Position numbers and translations under genes: made by a program. Of a stretch of DNA of 64,000 nucleotides, positions 32,053 through 43,400 are shown piece after piece. Position 1 is the stretch's first letter; every line of letters begins with the position of its first letter. Below the pieces are notes generated by a model. The model saw only the letters and a program-made list of their open reading frames with translations, did not search any database and was not told the origin of the DNA. Origin of the DNA: Platanthera guangdongensis (lineage: Eukaryota > Streptophyta > Magnoliopsida > Asparagales > Orchidaceae); NCBI GenBank assembly GCA_039583875.1, contig CM077167.1, positions 147,515,010-147,579,009 on the forward strand. Direction: 5' to 3'.

Positions 32053-33565
32053 AACCTCCTCCTTTCATTTCCTTCCTATGTAATCTTTTCAAGGATCATT
32101 ATTGATAAAAGCGGCTTACTAACATTTCTTCAAGTGTTTTTTATCTCTTTAATAGTAACAATTTGCACATTGAGTAATGATGATTTCAAAACGGTTCAAT
32201 CTTTGAACTCGCTTTTCTCTCTTATGCAAATCTTTCAAAAGTTATTATTGATCAAAGACTTCATACTGACACTTTTTCAAGTGCTTTCTCTCTCTTTTGT
32301 CTCCTGAGCAACAACAGTTGCCTGATACTAGGAGACAACACTGAGTTCAGCTGAAACCTCCCTTAGAAATGTTGTCATTAGCGTAACACCACAAAGACCA
32401 CGTGTTGTGGGGAGATTTCGCACCGTGTAGTGGGAGCTTGCAGGTTCTAGTGCAGCAGGATACTGAATTTCAGATCCTAGCTGGTATCTAGCCACACCTC
32501 TACATTATGGAGGGACAGGGTGGGTGTCGGCTCTACCTTGCCTTGTAAGGGATATCATTACAACTTTGATGATCGTGTGTGAAAAGCAATGCCACTCCAG
32601 CCGCACCTGGCCACGGATCATCTTAGATTGTGACACTCGAACACTTCGTGGTACCCTCAAGCAGTGTCTGTAGGAGACCCACAACCTAGTTGATCTTGAT
32701 GGAAAGCAATGTCGCTCCGGCCGCACCTGGCAAAAAGATCAACTTAGACTGTACTCCAGGCAAGAGGGCAGTGAACCGTTCCACTAAGTATGCAGATCTG
32801 GAGACCCAGTGTGAAAAGCAATGCCGCTCCGGCTGCACCTGCCCACTTGGTCACAAGTCTGCAACTCATACTTCATAGGGAATTAATTTAGTGCGGACTG
32901 CATAATGGTATCCGCTCAGTTTGCTGGTTTTCTTGGGTTGATATTGTAGCTTGTGGCCATGCAAGAAAAGCAATGCCGCTCCGGCTGCACCTTCCTGCTT
33001 GGTCACGAGCTATGGATCATTTCTATTTTTCTATTTAGTGTGGACTGTATAATGGTATCCGCTCAGTCCGCTGGTTTTATTGGGTTGATCTTGTAGCTTG
33101 TGGCCCTGCAAGAAAAGCAATGCCGCTCCGACCTCACCTGCCCGCTTGGTCACGAATTATGGATCATTTTTATTTTTCTATTTAGTGCGGACTGTATAAT
33201 GGTATCCGCTCAGTCCGTTGGTTTTCTTGGGTTGATCTTATAGCTTATGGCCCCGCGAGAAAAGCAATGTCGCTCCGACCACATCTGCCCGCTTGGTCAC
33301 GAGCTATGGATCATTTCTATTTTTCTATTTTGTGCGGACTGTATAATGGAATCCGCTTAGTCTGCTGGTTTTCTTAGGTTGATCTTGTAGCTTGTTGCCC
33401 TGCGAGAAAAGCAATGCCACTTCGGCCACACTTGCCCGCTTGGTCATGAGCTATGGAACATTTCCATTTCTATTATATGCGGACTGTGGAATTATATCTC
33501 TCCTATCTCCCATAGCAGAGGGAATTTGAACCCGCTGTCGAAGTGGTCAACGAGTATCGCAGTCC
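32053..33565 (+). other. G2 3' untranslated region
   Basis: After the integrase stop there are about 1.5 kb without coding potential. The first part has two related blocks around 32086 and 32227 (CAAGTG-type and ATTATTGAT motifs about 141 bases apart). Three diverged AAAAGCAATG units are at about 32582, 32702 and 32814, followed by the regular array. It ends at S4 LTR sequence without a polypurine tract or LTR of its own. Confidence 0.7.
32814..33480 (+). repeat. Tandem repeat in G2 3' UTR, unit 147 bp
   Basis: Units start with AAAAGCAATG at 32814, 32966, 33113, 33260 and 33407: the first step is 152 bp, the next three exactly 147 bp. Each unit includes GCTCCG(G/A)C, GCTTGGTCACGA, GCGGACTGTATAATGG and CAGTCCGCTGG. 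Tat elements are known for variable tandem arrays in this place, which can seed satellite DNA. Confidence 0.9.
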
Positions 33566-33866
33566 AGGTGTGTCGACACAAATTATAAGTGTCGACACAG
33601 TTGATATTAACTTTGATTCTGTGTGTCGACACAAGTCTTGTGTGTCGACACAGTTGATGTTGAGTTAGCTTCTATGTGTCGACATAGCACCTTCAAATGT
33701 GTCGACACAAAAGCAATTGTCTCGACACTTTTGTACTTAGAATATCTTCTGCATTCTTCTACCTATACAAGTTAACTCAATACACAATCAAATACAACCT
33801 GATGTATACCATTGAGTTAGGTGAGGCTTCTCCAAATCAGGTACACAAATTCCAATGTACCCAATA
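33566..33866 (-). repeat. S4 3' LTR remnant
   Basis: On the minus strand it starts TATTGGGTACATTGG at 33866 (the usual first bases TG have become TA) and contains GTGTCGACAC motifs at 33573-33725. Only about 300 of about 1.9 kb remain; the rest was lost where it meets the G2 UTR. The left boundary is approximate. Confidence 0.72.
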
Positions 33867-33867
33867 A

Positions 33868-33880
33868 TCTTCCCCTATTT
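33868..33880 (-). other. S4 polypurine tract
   Basis: AAATAGGGGAAGA on the minus strand directly precedes the LTR start, matching the AGGGGGAGAT tracts of S3 and S5 with one base changed. Confidence 0.75.
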
Positions 33881-34162
33881 GGAGAAGTCATAACCCTTAG
33901 TCAATGATATACACCATATAAAAAAATGATAAGTGTGATATATCCAGATATGCAAACCACATTTATGCAGAAAACACAGATATCATGTTATACAAAAACA
34001 TTCAGAAATGAACTAATATAAAGAAAAACAGGTAACAAAGATACACATATATGTAAATCATTGTACACCCAGAATTTTATTCTCATATTATTAAAATGGG
34101 ATAACAAGATTAATGTTTGTTAATAATAATAAAAAATACACAGTTTTCAAATGCTAGTCATT

Positions 34163-36833
34163 CTAAGATAAATTTTGACAAGGTTCCTTAATGACTATTC
34201 CTTTCCCTGGCTGAATGGATGCTTTGACATCAGCTTCAGTATCAATAGAAGGCATTTTCCCTTTAAGAACTTTGGCTTTGACTTGTGCAGCCTTCAGCTT
34301 TTGCCTCTCAAAATAGTGAAATGGCTTGGGGAAGTACATGCAAGACTCTATTGAATTTGCAGGAATTTTTCCAGCCTTCAAGTCTTTTCTAAATTTTTGA
34401 ATCTTCTATTGTTGAGCAAGATACTTGTCCCATTCTTACTTAGAGTACCACTTCCCTCTATCATATTGATTGTCAGCCACTGCATTCCATGCTGTCAGAA
34501 TGATACTCCTAGAGATTGGACTCCATCTTTCAAAATTTGGCCTTGCCTCAGCCTGCTCTCTAAACCTTTTCTTAGATAATAGAGCCTCTTGCTCTTTCGT
34601 TAGTACTGGATCAGCCATGTACACCTCCTCACAAATGACTGGCATTTTATCCTGTGGAGGGCTGTACATATTCTGAACAGCCTGGTGGATTTCCTCAAAC
34701 CCAGTACGGGGATATATGACTTGTGCCACTTCTTATTGCACCCCCTCTCTGTTCGCAGCTTGAACTCCAGATTCTGCTGTATTATTATCATCACAAAGGG
34801 GTGGATATCCCAAGGTATCTCTGATGCTATTTGTGACCCATTTGACATGTTCAGAGCTAGCATGAACTAATACCCTCTCCCCCTTTATGATTTCTCTGTC
34901 TATATGATCTTTGAGGTCATTCTTTTGAAATCTGATTTGATCAGTGATATAATAGTTGTCAGTAGTGTAGTAAGCTTTGAATTTTGCGAGAAGAGCAAAA
35001 ATGGTAGATTCTGATGTCTTTATTGTAGTGGAAACTGTCGCCAGGTCCAGATGAATTTGTTTTTCTACTGCAGAGACTTGATTGGTTATAGTGGCCTGAA
35101 GAGCAGTAGTCTATTCATCCATCTTGGTCAGAGAGATGGTGTGGAGTTCCATCAAATTCTCATTTAATCTCCTTTGATTTTCAAGGACAATGCCGTGCTT
35201 GACCACTAGATCATCTATTTCAATTTTAGCGGTTTGTTGTTGTTTAGCAAGATAGGCTACAACATTTCCTCCTTTGTGGAAGCAATCAGTCATATCTATC
35301 TTCAGCATGTTGACCTCAAATCTAATGGACTTGATATCTTGGGCCAAGTTGAATTGTAGCTCTTTGCTGCTCTCATCTATATACTTTTCCAAAGCTTGCC
35401 TTTGCTCATCAAGTTTTACCTGGAGCTGTTCCAAGAGAGAACTAAAATCAGTGGTAGGAGCAGTAGAGGAAGAGCCTGCTTTGAAAGCCTTCTTATAGCC
35501 AACACTCCTTTTCTTGATGTCCATTAATTTTCTTTTCTTAAGGAGAGTGGCTGCTGCTCCATCTTCAGAGTCAGAGGAAATTTCAAATTCCTTTGGAGGT
35601 TCTGGAACAATTTTTATTTCTTGAACATTTGTTGTTTCTGGAACATTGTCAACCAGTCTAGGGGCTTGGACTGGTGCCTGCCCATCAATCCTTGTGGTAG
35701 TTAGTGCATCTATTGGCTGCTCTTCTGGGTGGATCTCTTCTTGCTCCTTCTAGAGGCCACTTGCCAAGTCTGGCACAGCTTTAAGCTCTATGTCTGGCGC
35801 CTGATGTGTTGCTAGCAAATCAGGAAGAGAGACATCATGTGCCTCTTTTTCAGAAGGGTCTATGTCCATATTGATTGCTTGGACTACTTCCATATGGTAA
35901 GATTGACAGTCTCACTGTCAAGCTAAGCTTCAGGCATAGTTTCTGTTGGGACTGTCATCTCAGGAGCAGTCATCTGTGGAATAGCCTCCCCCAGGAACTA
36001 AGCTTCAGTTCCAGGTGAATGGGTTGGAGACTTCCTGGGTAGGTCAGGGTGCTCTTCATCTGAGCTTGAACTTGACTTTTCTTGGAAGAGTGAACCTTTT
36101 GGGATGGCTGTCTAGGTGCTGGGTCATCTTTGGACAGAACTCTGTCCCACCTTGAGAATATCCTTATGTACATGCGCCTCATGTGATTAATTTTTGTGCC
36201 AGCAGATTGTTGGATCACCTCTGGGATGTTGTCAGTGAGATACAGACTCAGTATCCTTCCCAGGTTTGGTTTCTTGATGCTTTCTTTGATCTTATTGAAG
36301 AGTACTGGACTACAGTCAGTCTTCAACTGGAAGATGACTCTGGTCATAAGGTTAAACATGTAGGATGAGATCCTATCATGACCCACAGTCTTGCAGAGGA
36401 CTACTTTTCCAATGATTTCAGAAAGGAATTTCCCGTGGGAGTTCATCCATTTACTGGTCATGGACGAGCCGATGCACGTTATTGTAGCCAGCCCACACCA
36501 TTTAAGGGGTTCATAAGTTAAGGCAGAATCAACCTCTGTCTCGTCCTTCACCCTTGGAAGATGAAGTGTCTGACTAAGCGTTTTGGGTGTGAGTTTGATC
36601 TTCTCGCCATGTACAGTGGATTTGATCTTGTTGCCCTTCGAGTTCAATATTACGTTGGAGTAGAACTCTAGAACCTCTTTCTTCCAGATGTTGGTTGTTT
36701 CAGAGACCAAATACTCTAGTCCGGATTCCTGAACTAGGTTAATAACCATATTGATTTCAGGTGCGGCTGCAGTAAATGCCCCCCATACTAGCTCGTAGCC
36801 TTCGTTGACATTGTTGTCCATTTTTGGCGCCAT
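34163..36833 (-). pseudogene. S4 extra 3' ORF (plant-transposon-protein-like domain plus coiled coil)
   Basis: The best start is ATG at 36833 ('MAPKMDNNVNEGYELVWGAF'). The N-terminal 280 or so residues form a conserved domain: 'FYSNVILNSKGNKIKSTVHG', 'LTPKTLSQTLHLPR', 'KFLSEIIGKVVLCKTVGHD', 'KKPNLGRILSLYL'. I liken this to the family named putative plant transposon protein. A Pro/Glu-rich linker with stops follows (about 35970-35580), then a heptad-like coiled coil (35524-35111) and a C-terminal block shared by S3 and S5 ('YFPKPFHYFERQKLKA', 'GKGIVIKEP'). Total length is about 890 codons. No signal peptide or membrane segment is evident, so an envelope role is not supported. Confidence 0.68.
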
Positions 36834-36869
36834 TAGAGGAGAGAGAGAGATTGAAGAAGAGAAAGATGA

Positions 36870-37365
36870 AGTTCTTGTCGACACAAATGGGTTGGTCTCG
36901 AGAATTCTGAGAGCGTAGTCGACAAGGTCTTGTTTGCACCTATTTATACTTTTCTAAACAAGGAAGGCCAAAAGGCGGGCGGAAATTTGCTTAGTGTGTC
37001 GACACTGTTTGGATTGTGTCGACACAGACAACCTTAAAAGTCTCGACAGAGAATTTAAAGTTATTACAATACTATGTGTTGACACCATTTGCGATGTGTC
37101 GACACAGACATCCTTAAGAGTCACACCAAATTTCTGTGTGGTGACACAAATGACCGTATGTGTCGACACTAATATCCAAGTGTCAGTAACACTATGTGTG
37201 GACACCAAATTCTGTCTGTCGACACAATATTCTTAATGTGTCAAAACAAACTTTTCTAGGATAATAACTCTATGTGTCGACAAAATTTTTCCTTAAGTGT
37301 CGACACCGACTACTAAGTGTCGACACAGATTTCTTAATGTGTCGACACAAATTTACTTAGTCATA
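36870..37365. repeat. S4 GTGTCGACAC array in the pol-3' ORF spacer
   Basis: Around fifteen exact or near copies of GTGTCGACAC in about 500 bases, with a gap around 36940. The array sits between the end of RNase H and the start of the 3' ORF, the same place as in S1 and S3. Confidence 0.88.
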
Positions 37366-37373
37366 TGTACCAT

Positions 37374-38667
37374 CTATTCCAAGTTTAACATGCCTAATTG
37401 AATTTTAAAGTAATTGAATTTTGTTTCATCTAGAGGTTTAGTGAATATATCAGCTACTTGAGTATCAGTAGAAATAAATTCTAAGCATATGTCCTTTTTC
37501 TCTACATGTTCTCTTATAAAATGGTACCTAAATTCAACGTGCTTAGTTCTACTATGTGAAATAGGACTTCTAGCAATTGATATTGCACTAGTAGTCACAA
37601 TATAGAGGAGTTTTACTTATCTTGAAGTCATAGTCCTCCAATTGATGCTGTATCCATAGCAACTGAGCACAACAACTTCCAGCTGCTATATATTCTGACT
37701 CTGCTATGGATATGACAACACCTGTCTGCTTTTTGCTATTCCAAGACACCAGTCTTCCTCCTAGGAATTGGCCTGTACCTGTGGTACTTTTCCTATCTTC
37801 TTTGCAGCTTGCAAAGTCTGCATCTAAAAAACCAGTTAGCAGAAAATTGCTATTCCTATGGTACCAAAGACCAAGATCTGGTGTGCCCTTTACATATCTT
37901 AGAATTTTTTTGGCAGCAGAATAATGAGACTCTTTAGGGCATGCCTGATATCTAGCATAGACACATGTAACATACATGATGTCAGGCCTACTTGTAGTTA
38001 GGTAGAGTAAGGAGCCAATTATCCCTCTATACAAAGACTCATCAACAGGTTTCCCTGCCTCATCTTTGCCTAAAGGCATACTTGTCCCCATTGGAGTTTT
38101 CATGGTGGAAGCAATTTCCATGCCATATTTTTTAATCAACTCCCTGATGAACTTAGACTGGGATATGGACAATCCATCATCAGTCTGTTTTACTTGAAGT
38201 CCCAAAAAGAACTTTAGTACACCCATGCTGCTCATCTCAAACTTCCCTTGCATAAGTTTGACAAACTTCCTGCAAAGGTTGTTCTCAGTGGATCCAAAGA
38301 TTATGTCATCAACATATATCTGGACTAGGATAATCTTGCCTTTGGATTCCCTCAGGAATATGGTCTTGTCTATTTTCCCCCTTGAGAATTTATTCTCAAT
38401 GAGGAAAGTAGACAATGTCTCATACCAAGCTCTAGGAGCTTGTTTTAACCCATATAAGGCTTTCTTAAGCTTAAAGACATAATCAGGATAGTGAGGATCT
38501 ACAAAACCTGATGGCTGGTCCACATATACTTCCTCTTTTAGATCTCCATTCAGGAATGCTGACTTGACATCTATCTGAAAGACCTTGAATTCTTTATAGG
38601 CTACATAGGCAAGGAATAGTCTTATAGCTTCCATCCTTGCTACAGGGGAAAAGGTCTGGTCAAAATC
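37374..38667 (-). pseudogene. pol: S4 reverse transcriptase (C-terminal part) and RNase H
   Basis: The reading resumes after the S3 insertion at '[21 protein letters not shown]'. Copia RT blocks follow ('[17 protein letters not shown]', '[15 protein letters not shown]'), with YVDD intact at 38305-38316, then '[22 protein letters not shown]'. RNase H begins with '[18 protein letters not shown]' and ends 'ISTDTQVADIFTKPLDE' after a frameshift near 37590. Confidence 0.88.
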
Positions 38668-40563
38668 TGAAAGAAATTGTACCTAATCACCTAGAGGGGG
38701 GGTGGGGTGAATATGTGACCTTAATCTTTTTAAACTTTTAGGCAGATTTAATCACAGATTTCACAGCACATAAAACAGCAACCACAGAATCATACACACA
38801 CAGAGTACACACAGTTTTATAGTGGTTCCCCAAGGTCTGGGTACATCCACTTTCCCCCTTCGCCTATCTAGTAGTGTACTAGATTCGGCCAAACTCCTCC
38901 ACTATATCTCAGATCCTCAGATCTTACACTCAGAACCCCAAACAGGTTCCTACAGCTCAGAGTGATCCCACTCCTACAACTCAGGCTCAACAGCCCTACC
39001 ACTCAGTCTTCACAAAGACCTACACTCAGCCACAAGGCCTACACTCAGAGAAATGAATCTCCTACACTCAGGCACACAGGCCCTACCACTCAGCCTTTAT
39101 AATTTCAGGCTTACAACTCAGATCCCTAAGGATCTACAAGAAATTAAGAATACAATGTATATAACCTCAACTCAGAATAAGAGAGAAGAGTTGACAGGTT
39201 TCTTGATGAGTTCTTGGAAGAACTCTGCTGAGATCAACCTCCCTTGGCTTCCTTCAAAGCTTCTTGAATGTAGAACACAGTAGGGTTGATTCTCTATGCA
39301 GCTGATCTTCAATCACTGCAACTTAAGATTCAGATCTCAATCTGAAACCTTCTTCACAGCCTGGTTCAACAGCTGTCTTCTTGGAAGGAGCTCTCTCTCT
39401 CCAACTACTTAGATCTTCACTTGAATTGATTCTTCAATGAATTGCTTGATCTTCTTCTTTGATTGTTGTTGATCATCATCTTCTGTTGACAGAATAAGCC
39501 TTTATATAGGCTTTCTTCATGGTGACCGGCTGATCCGGTTCCTAACAGCTTTCTGACAGCTCTGACAGTTGCAGTAGACTAGCTGAAATGACAGCTGTCA
39601 AGTCATCCAGTTACTTCTTAAATTCTCTGTAACTATCTGAAAGTGTCGAGATAATCAGTCTTTAAGTGTCGACACTTATTGGCTAAGTGTCGACACAAGT
39701 TGACTAAGTGTCGACAGTAGCCTTCATGGTGTCGAAACTACTCCTTGTGTTGTAGAATCTGCTTCTCGACACTACTTCAACATGTGTCGACACTGATATT
39801 GTGTGTCGACACAACTCCTTGTTCTTTAGTACTTAGTTGAATTCTTGTAAGTGTCGACACAACTCCTTTGTGTCGACACATCTTCTTGTGTTGATACTCG
39901 CTGAGTGTCGACACATCTTCTTAGTGTCGACACTTGTCTTCTGTGTTGATACTTGCTGAGTGTCGACACATTTTCTTAGTGTCTACACTTGTACTTAGAC
40001 TTCATTGAAATTTGCTGAGTGTCGACACAGCTCCTTGTGTCGACACTTTCTTCATGTGTTGAGACTTTTGCTGTGTGTCGACACTGATCCTTTGTGTCGA
40101 CACATTCTTCATTGAGTTGAGAATTTGGCTGAGTGTCGACACATGTCCTTTGTGTCGACACTTGTACTTAGAATTTGTTGAACTTTTGCTGAGTGTCGAC
40201 ACAGCCTCCAAGTGTCGACACTTTCTGACGTCGACAAAGTTCCTCTGGGTGTCGACACTACTTCTAAGTGTCGACACTGCTTCTCTGGACATTTCTTCAT
40301 TAAGTGTCGACTCTGCATTCCTGGTGTCGACACAATTACTCCAAGTGTCGACACTACTTCTCTAGGTGTTGACATAAGTCTTCTTAAGTGTCGACACTTT
40401 TCTTCTGGGTGTCGACACATGCACTTAGAAACTTTTCAGCTTTCCCTACAAATACTTAACCTGCACAACTAAACTCAAAACACATTAAATACATTTTGAT
40501 GTATATCATTGAGTAGGGTGAGGCTTCTTCAAATCAGGTACATTTATTCCAATGTACCCAACA
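38668..40563 (-). repeat. S3 3' LTR (1896 bp)
   Basis: Starts TGTTGGGTACATTGG at 40563 after the polypurine tract and ends TTCTTTCA at 38668. It contains the GTGTCGACAC array and, 20-40 bases before its end, a C-tract flanked by CTAGGTG (plus-strand G-run at about 38692). That tract also occurs in S1, the S3 5' LTR and S5. Confidence 0.9.
39645..40430. repeat. S3 3' LTR palindrome array (GTGTCGACAC)
   Basis: More than twenty copies of the 10-bp palindrome GTGTCGACAC or one-mismatch versions in about 785 bases, often in pairs about 20 or 35-40 bases apart. The intervening sequence is partly repeated (CTCCTTG, CTTCTTAG, TTGTACTTAG). It lies in the 5' (U3-like) half of the LTR. Confidence 0.93.
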
Positions 40564-40576
40564 ATCTCCCCCTATT
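40564..40576 (-). other. S3 polypurine tract
   Basis: AATAGGGGGAGAT on the minus strand lies immediately before the TG of the 3' LTR. The same tract is present at S5. Confidence 0.85.
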
Positions 40577-40872
40577 TGGAGAAGTCAAAACCCTTAGTCA
40601 ATGATATACACCATACATAACAAAATCACAGTATGATGTAAAACAAGATTATATAACAGGGTAAGTACATAAACATGTATAAACAAACATGTATACACAC
40701 ATATCTCAGAACAATAATGTAATAAATTTAACATATATCTCAGAACAATAATATAATAAATTTAACACATATCACATAGTTTTAAGAACTTCAACATTTT
40801 CATTATTCAAAAGTTTACAGAAAGTTTTAATACAAGTGATTACACATAGTAAACTTAATCAAAATTTTTATC

Positions 40873-42910
40873 CTATTGCTGCTCAGGCTCCTTGATCACA
40901 ATGCCCTTTCCTGATTGTATCTTTGCTTGGACTGGGGCTTCAGCATCTTCAGCAGCAGCAGGCTTCTTTTCTTTAAGATCCTTCTTTTTCAATTCTTCAG
41001 CTTTGATCTTCTGCCTTTCAAAGTAATGATAAGGCTTTGGAAAGTACTTGCTAGGCTCCTGGGTAGTAGGAGGTAGCTTTCCCATCTTAGCCTTTCTTCT
41101 ATATTTTACAATTGCCTCTTGCCTGGTCTCATGCTTCCTCCACTCCAGTTCAGAATACCACTTGTTTCTATCCTGGATATTGTCTTTGGCAGCCTTCCAT
41201 GCAGTCAAGATAATATTCCTGGAAGTGGGGCTCCATTGTTCAAAGTCAGGCCTCAATTCAGCTTACTCCCTGAATCTCTTCTTAGATAATTGGGCTTCTT
41301 GTTCTTTCTGCAAAGCCTCTTGTTCTTTCAGTATAGCCTCTAGCACTGGCTGAACTACTTTCTCTATGATGACCTTCTGAATTCCCTCAGGAGGGCTATA
41401 CATTGATTATACGTCTTGATGTACCATATCAAAGTCTGGTGGAGGGTATATTACTTGAGCCACTTCAGCTTGCTCTCCTCCAAGATATGCAGGATTAATA
41501 CCAGACTCTGCAACATTGTCATCATCACATAATGGAGGATATCCAAGGGTGGCTCTGATGGAATTTGAAATCCACTTTGCATGATCAGAGCTGGCTTTGA
41601 CTAACACCCTCTCCCCCTTTATGACTTCTCTTTCAATATGATCCCTCAGATCATCTTTCTGAAATCTTATTTGATGATTCAGATAATTAACTCCATCCTT
41701 ATAGAAGGGTTTGAACTTCTGAAGTTGTTTAGTTATTGCCTTCTTAGAGTCTTCAAGAACAGTCTTATAAGCAGTGATGTGCTCTTGGAACTTCTTATCA
41801 ACCTCTTCCTGGGCAGTAATACTTGCTGTAGTTTGAGCAGCAGCCAGTTTCTGCATCTCAGTGACTATCACATTGTGTGATTCAGTCAAATTGTCATTCA
41901 TTCTTATCTGGTTTTTCAGGACATAGCCTTGCTTTACTGCCAGGTCTTCAATTTGTTTCTTGATATTTTCTTGATGAGTAGCCAAAAAGACTACTGCATT
42001 CCCTCCTTTATGGAAGCAGTCAGTCATCTCTTTCTTGTTCAGATTCATTTCAAATCTGATTCACTTGATATCTTGGGCCAGATCAAATTGCAGTGACTTA
42101 TGCCCTTCATCCATATAAGATTGCAAAGCCTGTCTTTGCTCATCCATCTTAATCTGCAATGCAACCATCAGAGAACTGAAATCAGTAGATGGTGCTGGCT
42201 GTGGTGCTGGCTATGGTGCAATTATTTGTAAAGCCTTCTTATATGTCTGGATCCTCCTCTTGAAAACTTGAAATTTTCTCTTCTTGGCTCTTGCAGGCTC
42301 TTCATCTTCAGAAGCAGAAGTGCTTGCAATATCAACCCAAATTGGGCTTCTTCATGCTCTCTTTTATCTTATCAAACAATACTGCAGACCAATCAGTATT
42401 AAGTTGGAAGATTAACCTTGTCATTAGACTGGACATATAAGCTGAAATCCTGTCATGTCCTCCAGACTTGCACATGATAACCATGCCAACAATTTCAGAT
42501 AAGAATTTGCCTTGCATGTTCATTCCTTTTCTATTGAAAACAGAACCTATTTTCAGGTTGGAGTCCAATCCACACCATGTTAGTGCTTCTCTAGTCTTAG
42601 AAGCAGAAACATCTTCTTCTTCCTTAGTCCTAGGTAGTTGAAGTACCTTTCTCAGACTCTTAGAAGAAACTTTCACCTTAGCCCTATGAACTCTTGACTT
42701 AATCTTGAGTCCTGATTCATCTAGGGTTGCTCCATTCAGAAATTCCAGAACTTTTTTCTTCCATATCTTGGTCGGCTCTGAAACAAGAAATTCTAATCCT
42801 GTCTTTGCGATTAGGGTTATCACGCCTTTGATACCGGGTTCCGCGTCATCAAATGCGTGTCGCACGAGTTCATAACCTTCATTCACATTCTCTTCTAGCT
42901 TCGGCGCCAT
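40873..42910 (-). pseudogene. S3 extra 3' ORF with internal deletion
   Basis: Starts at ATG 42910 ('MAPKLEENVNEGYELVRHAF'). The N-terminal domain matches S4 ('KFLSEIVGMVIMCKSGGHDRISAYM'). At 'MKKPNLG' (about 42332) the sequence jumps to the later 'SASEDEEPARAKKRKF' region, so about 650 bases present in S4 are missing. The coiled-coil half (42048-41407) and C-terminal block ('KYFPKPYHYFERQKIKAEELKKK', 'QSGKGIVIKEP', ending 40873) are well kept apart from stops near 42210, 42063 and 41265. Confidence 0.68.
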
Positions 42911-42949
42911 TAGGGTTTGAAGAAATTTGAATCTAGAGAAGAGAGATGT

Positions 42950-43380
42950 CGACACACAAGTTTGGTCTCGAAACTTTGGTGAGCGTGTCGACAGACAATG
43001 ACAAAAACCTATTTATACCTTTCTAGAATCGAAGATGAAAGGGCGCGTCAAAATACTTAGATTGTGTCGACACTGTTGATAAGTGTCGACACAGACTTAT
43101 AATGTCTCGACAACTATGTGTCGACACAAGTATAGTCGACAGAATATATGTGTCGACACCGCTTTGCTCGACACTTAGTCGAGAATTTACTAGACTAATT
43201 CTAGGTAAAGCCTAAGTGCTGACACCACCTTGGATGTGTCGACACCGACACTGCATGTGTCAACATTAATTATCTGAAGTGTCGACACCAACTTCCTAGA
43301 TGTGTCGACACCTTTTCTCTGAAGTGTCGACACCACTTCTATGTGTCGACACAGACAACTTTGTGTGTCGACACCTTTTT
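42950..43380. repeat. S3 GTGTCGACAC array in the pol-3' ORF spacer
   Basis: About fifteen exact or near GTGTCGACAC motifs in 430 bases, immediately downstream of the RNase H stop and overlapping the region just upstream of the 3' ORF start. It is the internal counterpart of the LTR array. Confidence 0.9.
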
Positions 43381-43400
43381 ACTTAGCCAATTTTGAAAAC

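Larger units (their letters stand above)
27528..33565 (+). mobile_element. Tat-lineage Ty3/gypsy element G2 (5' end in gap, 3' end truncated)
   Basis: The order is Gag C-terminal part, protease, RT, RNase H, a second archaeal-type RNase H, integrase, then a long 3' UTR with tandem repeats. The extra RNase H after pol RNase H and the repeat-bearing 3' UTR mark the Tat/Ogre/Retand group. No 3' LTR is found: the UTR runs straight into an LTR remnant of Sirevirus S4 near 33565. Many stops show that it is inactive. Confidence 0.85.
33567..38667 (-). mobile_element. Sirevirus S4, 3' half (host of S3)
   Basis: Minus-strand RT and RNase H, a GTGTCGACAC-rich spacer, a long 3' ORF, a polypurine tract and an LTR remnant. 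It continues the interrupted pol found at 50259-52170: the RT reading stops at 'DENGIIV' there and resumes here at '[15 protein letters not shown]', with about 17 residues missing at the junction. Confidence 0.85.

Noticed and set aside
34163..36833. Calling the Sirevirus 3' ORF an envelope gene
   Set aside because: Only its position fits; I see no signal peptide, membrane helix or cleavage site, and the N-terminal domain looks like a different family.
39645..40430. CRISPR-like look of short repeats with unique spacers
   Set aside because: The repeat is only 10 bp and palindromic, spacing is irregular, and it lies inside plant LTRs; nothing prokaryotic is nearby.
39660..40430. SalI-site-rich stretch as a vector or cloning artefact
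   Set aside because: GTCGAC recurs in several independent, diverged LTRs with family-specific flanks, and no vector sequence is present.
40002..40472. Open frames on both strands rich in Val-Ser-Thr-Leu, Val-Asp-Thr and Cys-Arg-His (also at 49970-50290, 62798-63384 and 36954-37236)
   Set aside because: They are translations of the GTGTCGACAC arrays in different frames; the palindrome lacks stop codons, so open frames arise by chance. No protein domain is present.
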